Shown here: positions 7,015 through 11,617 of the stretch, in pieces | Layout: each line of letters opens with the position of its first letter | Position numbering within the stretch: the first letter of the stretch is position 1 | Source: Methyloceanibacter sp. | GTDB taxonomy: Bacteria; Pseudomonadota; Alphaproteobacteria; Rhizobiales; Methyloligellaceae | Reading direction: 5' to 3' | DNA length: 11,617 bases | NCBI GenBank assembly: GCA_016649675.1 | Contig: JAENXG010000051.1 | Coordinates: forward strand, 1 to 11,617 | Notes under the pieces: model-generated | What the model was told of the DNA's origin: nothing | What the model saw: the letters and a program-made list of their open reading frames with translations, nothing else | Database searches by the model: none | Made by a program: the position numbers and the translations under genes

Positions 7015-7769
7015 CAGCGCGGCCTCGATTTCCGGCCCTTGCCGAGCGGCGGCTTCGGCACCGCTGCCTCGCGCTGATTGGCGGCCTCGCCCGGCCGTTT
7101 AGCCTCTTGATCGGTCAGAGCAGCGCCCGCGTTTGCCATCTCAGCCTCGCGCGGCGCCTCGTTCCGGTAGAGCTCGGGATCGGTCAGCGTGATGGGACCG
7201 CCCATCGGCGCCGATGCCTGCCGGCCATCCTGGGGGCCGGGCATCACCGGACGACCCGACCGCAAATTCCCGATGATGCGTTCCAGGCTCTCCGGCGTCA
7301 GGTCTTCGTAATAGTCCTTGTTGATCTGGGCCATGGGGGCGTTGACGCAAGCGCCGAGGCACTCGACCTCGGTCCAGGAGAACGCCCCGTCATGCGTCAC
7401 GTGGCCCGGCTCGCCGATCAGCTTGCGGCAGGTGGCCTTGATCGCGTCAGCGCCGCGGAGCCAGCACGGTGTCGTGCCGCACACCTGCACGTAATAGCGG
7501 CCGACCGGTGCCAGATTGAACATGGTGTAGAAGGTCGCGATCTCATAGACGCGGATGTAAGCAAGCCCGAGCAGGTCAGCCACGTAGCGGAGCGAGGGCT
7601 CGGGCAGCCAGCCGCCCATCTGCTCTTGCACGCGCCACAGGATCGGGAGCACGGCGGAGGCTTGGCGGCCTTCCGGATATTTCTTGGTCTGGGCCTTGGC
7701 CCATTCAAGATTCTCTGGCGTGAAGGCGAAGCCCTCGGGCTGCTCGGTGGCGAGGCGGCGGACGCTCAT
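7014..7769 (-). CDS. nuoE: NADH-quinone oxidoreductase subunit E (NuoE), with C-terminal tail
   Basis: NuoE (24-kDa subunit) holds the off-pathway [2Fe-2S] cluster N1a in a thioredoxin-like fold. Ligands are Cys97 and Cys102 (VCGTTPCWLRG) and Cys137 and Cys141 (VECLGACVNAPM), all present. The N-terminal helical part (GFAFTPENLEWAKAQTKKYP) is typical. After about residue 175 the protein runs on as a ~75-residue Pro/Gly/Ala/charged tail ending in basic residues. The core family ends near 160-175, and alphaproteobacterial NuoE proteins often have such tails of varying length. The start is ATG 7769. The open frame extends to 7844, but the extra residues do not look like NuoE. The upstream purine run AAGAGAAGAAGA serves as a loose ribosome site. 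It follows the exported-protein gene by 56 nt and overlaps nuoF by 1 nt. Confidence 0.97.
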   Translation of the reverse strand: MSVRRLATEQPEGFAFTPENLEWAKAQTKKYPEGRQASAVLPILWRVQEQMGGWLPEPSLRYVADLLGLAYIRVYEIATFYTMFNLAPVGRYYVQVCGTTPCWLRGADAIKATCRKLIGEPGHVTHDGAFSWTEVECLGACVNAPMAQINKDYYEDLTPESLERIIGNLRSGRPVMPGPQDGRQASAPMGGPITLTDPELYRNEAPREAEMANAGAALTDQEAKRPGEAANQREAAVPKPPLGKGRKSRPR

Positions 7770-7825
7770 GCGGCTGTCTTCTTCTCTTCTCGCGGCAGAT
7801 CGTTGCCCAGCTGACGCGATGGCCC

Positions 7826-8284
7826 TTATTGGTGAACGGTGCACGCGGCGATGGTGGAGAGCTTCTTACCCACATAGGCCTTGAGCGTATAGAAGCAGAC
7901 CGCCGTCGAGGTCGTCTTTTGCAAAGTCACGATGACGGCATCGGCGGACAGTTTGCCCGATTGACGCGTCACGGCATCGCCCGGGATGAAGTCCGTGGTG
8001 CGGATCACGAAGCCGTCGCGCGTGAGCTCGGCCAAGGACACCGGACCGCCCTTGCCCCCGGGCGGTCCTTCGGCGCCTTCGTCGCCTTCATCGGGTCCGC
8101 CTTCGTCAGGCTTGCCGGCGCCGCCCTCTTCAGGCTTGCCGGTTTCACTCTCGCCCGCTTTCGACTTTGCGCCTTCACCAGCCTTGCTTCCCGCCGCACC
8201 GCCTCCCGGCTCGGCGGCGCGCGCCGTGTCGAGAGCAAAGAGGAGCGCGCCAGCGCAGACCAAAGTCATGAGCATCTTCGTCAT
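7826..8284 (-). CDS. Predicted exported small protein with Gly/Glu/Lys/Pro low-complexity linker, unknown function
   Basis: I do not recognise this 152-residue protein. It starts with a clear Sec-type signal peptide: MTK, then a hydrophobic core LMTLVCAGALLFAL, then a likely cut after ARA at residue 23. Residues 24-80 are a low-complexity, mostly acidic Gly/Glu/Lys/Pro linker containing an 8-residue tandem repeat (GKPEEGGA/GKPDEGGP). Residues 81-152 look like a small folded beta-rich domain (SLAELTRDGFVIRTTDF through ACTVHQ). It has two cysteines, Cys130 and Cys148, that could form a periplasmic disulfide. There are no heme, metal or lipobox motifs; Cys10 lies in the hydrophobic core and is not a lipobox. 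The gene has a good ribosome site (AGAGAGGG) and starts 12 nt after the nuoD stop, so it is co-transcribed with nuo. It is not one of the known alphaproteobacterial accessory subunits (NDUFS4-, NDUFS6- or NDUFA12-like). Real gene status is well supported by signal peptide, spacing and strand. Confidence 0.85.
   Translation of the reverse strand: MTKMLMTLVCAGALLFALDTARAAEPGGGAAGSKAGEGAKSKAGESETGKPEEGGAGKPDEGGPDEGDEGAEGPPGGKGGPVSLAELTRDGFVIRTTDFIPGDAVTRQSGKLSADAVIVTLQKTTSTAVCFYTLKAYVGKKLSTIAACTVHQ
8093..8140 (-). repeat. 24-nt tandem repeat, two units, in the exported-protein gene
   Basis: Two consecutive 24-nt units encode GKPEEGGA and GKPDEGGP (residues 49-64). The plus-strand core TCAGGCTTGCCGG occurs at 8106-8118 and again 24 nt later at 8130-8142. 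The repeat keeps frame and probably arose by slippage or local duplication, so linker length may vary between strains. Confidence 0.75.
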
Positions 8285-8296
8285 GTTGCCCTCTCT

Positions 8297-9523
8297 CTAC
8301 CTATCAATCTCTCCGAACACGATATCGATCGATCCGATCACGGCCGAGACATCGGCGAGCATATGGCCGCGGCAGAGGAAGTCCATGGCCTGGAGGTGCA
8401 CGAAGCTCGGCGCCCTGATCTTGCAGCGATAGGGCCGGTTCGAGCCGTCGGCCACGAGATAGACGCCGAACTCGCCCTTCGGCGCCTCGACCGCGGCATA
8501 CACCTCGCCCGCGGGCACATGATAGCCCTCGGTATAAAGCTTGAAGTGGTGGATGAGCGCCTCCATGGAGCTTTTCATCTCGGCGCGCTTCGGCGGTACC
8601 ATCTTGTGGTTCTCGACGGTGACGGGTCCAAGCTCGGTGGAAAGACGCTCGCACGCCTGCTTCATGATCTTCACCGACTGGCGCATCTCCTCCATGCGGC
8701 AAAGGTAGCGGTCGTAGCAATCGCCGTGCTTGCCGATGGGGATATCGAACTTCAGCTCGTCATAGCATTCGTAGGGCTGGGACTTGCGCAAGTCCCAGGC
8801 GGCGCCGGAGCCGCGCACCATGACGCCGGAAAAGCCATAGGCCCAGGCGTCGGCAAGCGTCACCACGCCGATATCGACGTTGCGCTGCTTGAAGATGCGA
8901 TTGTCGGTGAGGAGGCTCTCGATGTCGTCGCACACTTTGAGGAACGGGTCGCAAAAGGCATAGATGTCGGCGACGAGCTCGGGAGGAAGGTCCTGATGCA
9001 CGCCGCCCGGACGGATATAGGCCGCATGCATGCGGCTGCCGCTGGCCCGCTCGTAAAACACCATAAGCTTCTCGCGCTCCTCGAAGCCCCAGAGCGGCGG
9101 GGTGAGCGCGCCCACATCCATGGCCTGCGTGGTCACGTTGAGGAGATGGGACAGGAGCCGCCCGATCTCGGAATAGAGGACGCGGATGAGCTGCGCTCGT
9201 TTCGGCACGGTGACGCCTACGAGCTTCTCGACCGCGAGCGAATAAGCGTGCTCCTGATTCATCGGGGCCACGTAGTCGAGCCGGTCGAAATAAGGGAGCG
9301 CCTGGAGATAGGTCTTGTGCTCGATCAGCTTCTCGGTGCCGCGGTGGAGCAGCCCGATATGTGGATCGACGCGCTCGACCACCTCGCCGTCGAGCTCGAG
9401 CACGAGGCGAAGCACGCCGTGGGCGGCCGGGTGCTGCGGACCGAAATTGATGGTGAACTTGCGGTCGTCGCCGCCGCTGTGGACGCTGTCGGGGTCGAGG
9501 TCGCGGATCTCGGTCTCTGCCAT
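8297..9523 (-). CDS. nuoD: NADH-quinone oxidoreductase subunit D (NuoD)
   Basis: NuoD (49-kDa subunit) forms the quinone-binding cavity with NuoB and is related to the large subunit of NiFe hydrogenases without its metal site. The 408-residue protein carries FTINFGPQHPAAHGVLRL (23-40), with the quinone-headgroup His in HPAAH, and FDRLDYVAPMNQEHAY (79-94), with Tyr84 as the second quinone-site residue. It ends in DIVFGEIDR, as is usual for the family. It is a separate gene, not a NuoCD fusion. The ATG at 9523 overlaps the preceding thioesterase stop by one base (TGATG), with AAGGTGG upstream at 9531-9537. In most alphaproteobacteria nuoD directly follows nuoC; here a thioesterase gene lies between them. 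Confidence 0.99.
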   Translation of the reverse strand: MAETEIRDLDPDSVHSGGDDRKFTINFGPQHPAAHGVLRLVLELDGEVVERVDPHIGLLHRGTEKLIEHKTYLQALPYFDRLDYVAPMNQEHAYSLAVEKLVGVTVPKRAQLIRVLYSEIGRLLSHLLNVTTQAMDVGALTPPLWGFEEREKLMVFYERASGSRMHAAYIRPGGVHQDLPPELVADIYAFCDPFLKVCDDIESLLTDNRIFKQRNVDIGVVTLADAWAYGFSGVMVRGSGAAWDLRKSQPYECYDELKFDIPIGKHGDCYDRYLCRMEEMRQSVKIMKQACERLSTELGPVTVENHKMVPPKRAEMKSSMEALIHHFKLYTEGYHVPAGEVYAAVEAPKGEFGVYLVADGSNRPYRCKIRAPSFVHLQAMDFLCRGHMLADVSAVIGSIDIVFGEIDR

Positions 9524-9960
9524 CAGGCGTCCACCTTGGTTCCGGCCTTCGCGACCTTGGCCGCGACGCCGCGGTTGAAGCGGTCCCAGGCGACGATGAA
9601 GCGCTCGTGCGAGCCCGAGCCGATCTCGTCGACGCCGTCATGGGCGGTAAGCTTAAAGCGGGCGCGCGGCCCCCTCACCTCAATGCATTCAACTTCGACG
9701 GTCACGGTCAGGCCAGGCGGCGTTGCGGCCTTGTGGGAGACGTCGATATGGGTGCCGAGACTTCCCTCCCCTTGATCCAGGTGCGGCTCGAGCAGCTGCA
9801 CGCAGGTCCATTCCATCAGCCCGACCATGAAGCCGGTGGCGAACACTTCCGGCATCGCCTGGAGCTGCGGCGCCTCCCGATAAAGATGCGGGACCGTCTT
9901 GGTCTCCGGCACACGATAGGAGAAGCGATGCTTCAGCCCGGCTTTGAGCGACGGCTTCAT
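9523..9960 (-). CDS. FlK-like hotdog-fold acyl-CoA thioesterase embedded in the nuo operon
   Basis: This 145-residue protein closely resembles the fluoroacetyl-CoA thioesterase FlK of Streptomyces cattleya, as I recall that sequence. Such single-hotdog enzymes act as dimers in the cytoplasm and hydrolyse short acyl-CoA thioesters. The hallmark stretches are PEVFATGFMVGLMEW (37-51), GEGSLGTHIDVSHKAATPPG (64-83) and AHDGVDEIGSGSHER (106-120). Residues known to matter in FlK appear at the same numbers: Thr42, Glu50, Gly69, His76 and Arg120. FlK's lid phenylalanines (33 and 36) are Leu33 and Met36 here, so fluoroacetyl specificity is not expected; acetyl-, other short acyl- or aromatic acyl-CoA are possible substrates. 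The gene overlaps nuoC by 4 nt (ATGA) and nuoD by 1 nt (TGATG) and has its own AGGAG site at 9970-9974, so it is fully built into the operon. Family call strong; substrate unknown. Confidence 0.92.
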   Translation of the reverse strand: MKPSLKAGLKHRFSYRVPETKTVPHLYREAPQLQAMPEVFATGFMVGLMEWTCVQLLEPHLDQGEGSLGTHIDVSHKAATPPGLTVTVEVECIEVRGPRARFKLTAHDGVDEIGSGSHERFIVAWDRFNRGVAAKVAKAGTKVDA

Positions 9961-10583
9961 GACTTGTCGCTCCTGTCGCGCGCTTCGCCCGCCTTCTCAT
10001 CGCCGGGAACGGCGGTGTCCATGCCCTCCCACGGGCTCAGGAAATCGAAGCTCCGATATTCCTGCATCAGCTTCACCGGTTCATAGACCACGCGCTTCAG
10101 CTCATCGTCGTAGCGGAGCTCGACGAAGCCCGTGAGCGGGAAGTCCTTGCGCAAGGGATGGCCCTGGAAGCCGTAATCGGTAAGGAGGCGGCGAAGATCG
10201 GGGTGGCCTTCGAACAAAATGCCGTAAAGGTCGTAAGCCTCGCGCTCGAACCAGTTGGCGGCAGGGAAGAGGCTCACGATACTCGGCACCGGGCTCGCCT
10301 CGTCGGTCTTGGTGCGCACCCGGATGCGGTGATTGAGCCAAGGGCTAAGCAGGTGATAGACGACGTCGAACCGCTCTTCCCGCTCGGGGTAATCGACGCC
10401 GCAAATATCGATCAGGCAGCCGAAGCGGCAGAGCGAATCGTCGCGCAGGAAGGCGATGATTTCGGGGATCGCGGCGCGCCCGACCTCGATGGTGAGCTCG
10501 CCGCGGGCGACCTCGGAGCCGATAAGCTTCGGCCCAAGGCGATCGGCAAGGTAGGCGGCAAGCTTGTTAAGGGCGTCGTCCAT
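9957..10583 (-). CDS. nuoC: NADH-quinone oxidoreductase subunit C (NuoC)
   Basis: NuoC (30-kDa subunit) is a cofactor-free structural subunit of the connecting arm next to NuoD. The 208-residue protein contains the family signature ANWFEREAYDLYGILFEGHP followed by DLRRLLTDYGFQGHPLRKDFPL (about residues 109-150), and FVELRYDDELKRVVYEP after it. The start is ATG at 10583, giving MDDALNKLAAYLADRLG, with GGAG 5 nt upstream in the 32-nt gap after nuoB. The reading frame stays open far upstream to 11198, but that part is the shadow of nuoB and was excluded. The C-terminal residues (GDEKAGEARDRSDKS) form a hydrophilic tail. The TGA lies in an ATGA overlap with the thioesterase start. Confidence 0.98.
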   Translation of the reverse strand: MDDALNKLAAYLADRLGPKLIGSEVARGELTIEVGRAAIPEIIAFLRDDSLCRFGCLIDICGVDYPEREERFDVVYHLLSPWLNHRIRVRTKTDEASPVPSIVSLFPAANWFEREAYDLYGILFEGHPDLRRLLTDYGFQGHPLRKDFPLTGFVELRYDDELKRVVYEPVKLMQEYRSFDFLSPWEGMDTAVPGDEKAGEARDRSDKS

Positions 10584-10615
10584 CAAGGCTCCGGGGGGGA
10601 GGGAACGCAAGACCA

Positions 10616-11173
10616 TCAGCGCTCGATGGTGCCGGTCCGCCTGATCTTCTTCTGCAGGAGGAGCACGCCATAGACGAGCGCCTCGGCTGTGGGCGGGCAG
10701 CCCGGCACGTAGATGTCGACCGGCACGATACGGTCGCAGCCGCGCACCACCGAGTAGGAATAGTGATAATAGCCGCCGCCATTGGCGCAAGACCCCATGG
10801 AGATCACATAACGGGGCTCGGGCATCTGGTCGTAGACCTTGCGCAAGGCGGGAGCCATCTTGTTGCAGAGCGTGCCGGCGACAATCATCACGTCCGACTG
10901 CCTCGGGCTCGCGCGCGGCGCAAAGCCGAACCGCTCGAGATCGTAACGGGGCATCGAGGCCTGCATCATCTCGATCGCGCAGCAGGCAAGCCCGAAGGTC
11001 ATCCACATGAGCGAGCCGGTGCGCGCCCAGTTGATCAGCTCGTCGGCGGTCGTGAGCAGGAAGCCCTTGTCGGCGAGCTCGTCGGAGAAGAGGCCAAAGC
11101 TCGTGGCACCCGGGCCGACCAGGCCGCCGGCCCGACCCTCCTTGTCGAGAGAGACCGCGGGAACTAATCCCAT
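10616..11173 (-). CDS. nuoB: NADH-quinone oxidoreductase subunit B (NuoB), terminal cluster N2
   Basis: NuoB (PSST homologue) holds the [4Fe-4S] cluster N2, which reduces quinone. The ligands are Cys64 and Cys65 (adjacent pair in FGLACCAIEMM), Cys129 (ISMGSCANGGGYY) and Cys159 (YVPGCPPTAEAL), all present. ATG 11173 gives 185 residues and an N-terminus MGLVPAVSLDKEG. It lies inside the end of nuoA (10-nt overlap) with GGAAAGG upstream. A GTG at 11194 is in frame but lacks a good ribosome site and family support. The conserved SDVMIVAGTLCNKMAP and the surface helix are intact. The protein is a single-domain, mitochondrial-like NuoB. Confidence 0.98.
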   Translation of the reverse strand: MGLVPAVSLDKEGRAGGLVGPGATSFGLFSDELADKGFLLTTADELINWARTGSLMWMTFGLACCAIEMMQASMPRYDLERFGFAPRASPRQSDVMIVAGTLCNKMAPALRKVYDQMPEPRYVISMGSCANGGGYYHYSYSVVRGCDRIVPVDIYVPGCPPTAEALVYGVLLLQKKIRRTGTIER

Positions 11174-11529
11174 TCGAGCGCGCCTTTCCGCCACTCATAG
11201 ATGAAGCCGATGGTCAGAATGCCAAGGAACACCATCATCGCCCAGAAACCGAAGGCCCCGATCTGTTTGAAGGCCACCGCCCACGGAAACAGGAACGCGA
11301 CCTCGAGATCGAAGATAATGAACAAAAGTGACACGAGGTAGAAGCGAACGTCGAATTTCATGCGCGCGTCGTCGAAGGCATCGAAGCCGCATTCATAGGC
11401 CGAGACCTTCTCCGGGTCGGGCTTTCGCACCGCAATCAGGAACGGCGCGAGCAGAAGCGCCCCGCAGATGACGAAGGCGATGCCGATGAAGATGGCGAGC
11501 GGCAGGTAGGTCTGAAGCAGCTGGCCCAT
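11164..11529 (-). CDS. nuoA: NADH-quinone oxidoreductase subunit A (NuoA)
   Basis: NuoA (ND3 homologue) is a three-helix membrane subunit at the junction of the two arms of complex I. The 121-residue protein has the conserved loop SAYECGFDAFDDARMKFDVR (43-62). Its Cys47 corresponds to the ND3 cysteine exposed in the deactive state of the mitochondrial enzyme. The loop is followed by FYLVSLLFIIFDLEVAFLFP with the functional Asp74 and Glu76. It is the first gene of the visible operon. ATG 11529 has only a modest GGCGGAAA site upstream. Only 31 nt separate it from the tRNA-Asp, too little for a normal promoter plus leader, so transcription probably enters from the tRNA side. It overlaps nuoB by 10 nt. 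Confidence 0.98.
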   Translation of the reverse strand: MGQLLQTYLPLAIFIGIAFVICGALLLAPFLIAVRKPDPEKVSAYECGFDAFDDARMKFDVRFYLVSLLFIIFDLEVAFLFPWAVAFKQIGAFGFWAMMVFLGILTIGFIYEWRKGALEWD

Positions 11530-11560
11530 AACGTTTCCGCCGAGCTCTTGGAAGGGCGAG

Positions 11561-11617
11561 TGGCGGGAGCGACGGGGCTCGAACCCGCGACCTTCGGCGT
11601 GACAGGCCGGGCCACTC
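11561..11617 (-). tRNA. tRNA-Asp(GTC), 3' portion; 5' part beyond right edge
   Basis: Reading the minus strand gives the anticodon loop CTGTCAC (11605-11599), anticodon GTC at 11603-11601 for aspartate, variable loop AGGTC, T-stem GCGGG/CCCGT with loop TTCGAGC, acceptor 3' strand CGCTCCC, discriminator G (normal for Asp) and an encoded CCA (11563-11561). The 5' acceptor strand and most of the D-arm are outside the window. Two features are odd. The outer anticodon-stem pair 27-43 is C-A. The bases before the stem (GAGTGGC) do not fit a standard D-stem plus base 26; compared with the usual GAGTG-CCGGC of tRNA-Asp, there seem to be two extra bases. It may be a variant or degraded copy. Confidence 0.85.

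Noticed and set aside
5758..7077. A 439-codon plus-strand open frame opposite nuoF
   Set aside because: It mirrors nuoF codon structure. No family resemblance, no ribosome site, and it is contradicted by complete NuoF motifs on the other strand.
7770..7825. Possible internal promoter in the 56-nt gap before nuoE
   Set aside because: No convincing -35/-10 pair was seen; the gap holds only a purine-rich stretch near the nuoE start.
7829..9775. A 648-codon open frame on the plus strand opposite nuoD and the exported-protein gene
   Set aside because: It is antisense to well-supported genes with intact motifs. Long antisense frames are expected at this GC content, and its translation has no recognisable domain or hydrophobic pattern of its own.
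9957..9960. Possible frameshift or assembly break at the nuoC/thioesterase junction
   Set aside because: Both proteins have complete family motifs, and the ATGA overlap plus AGGAG site is a standard coupled junction.
10584..11198. Upstream extension of the nuoC frame through nuoB
   Set aside because: The added 205 residues are the out-of-frame reading of nuoB (Arg/Ala-rich). NuoC starts at 10583 with a GGAG site.

Overview
The window is almost entirely one minus-strand operon for the proton-pumping NADH:quinone oxidoreductase (respiratory complex I, 14-subunit nuo type). It is read from the right edge to the left edge. Gene order, content, high GC, split nuoC and nuoD (fused in E. coli), a mitochondrial-like NuoB/NuoD/NuoI core and an intergenic CCCTCACCC-type palindromic repeat all point to an alphaproteobacterium, most likely Hyphomicrobiales (Rhizobiales). 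The genus cannot be fixed from sequence alone.

Layout from right to left: a tRNA-Asp(GTC) cut by the window edge (11561-11617); nuoA, nuoB, nuoC; a 145-residue FlK-like hotdog thioesterase gene; nuoD; a 152-residue predicted exported protein with a low-complexity linker; nuoE, nuoF, nuoG, nuoH, nuoI; a 172-nt gap filled mainly by two inverted copies of a palindromic repeat; nuoJ, nuoK; and the first 323 codons of nuoL, which runs off the left edge. nuoM and nuoN presumably follow outside the window. Junctions are tight: 4-nt ATGA overlaps at nuoC/thioesterase and nuoJ/nuoK, 1-nt TGATG overlaps at thioesterase/nuoD and nuoE/nuoF, and 8-10 nt overlaps at nuoG/nuoH and nuoA/nuoB. The gaps are 7-56 nt, except for the repeat-filled nuoI-nuoJ gap. 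No internal terminator or promoter is evident, so this reads as one transcription unit.

How the genes work together: NuoE, NuoF and NuoG form the NADH-oxidising arm (FMN and the electron-input Fe-S clusters). NuoB, NuoC, NuoD and NuoI form the connecting arm carrying electrons to quinone. NuoA, NuoH, NuoJ, NuoK and NuoL are membrane subunits for quinone access and proton translocation. All visible Fe-S ligands and the key membrane Glu/Lys residues are intact, so the enzyme looks functional.

The less ordinary content is the two non-nuo genes embedded in the operon, the inverted repeat pair between nuoI and nuoJ, and the tRNA-Asp lying only 31 nt upstream of nuoA with an irregular D-arm/anticodon-arm junction. 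I see no CRISPR array, transposase, phage gene or defence system. The embedded FlK-like thioesterase is the best candidate for something not widely described.
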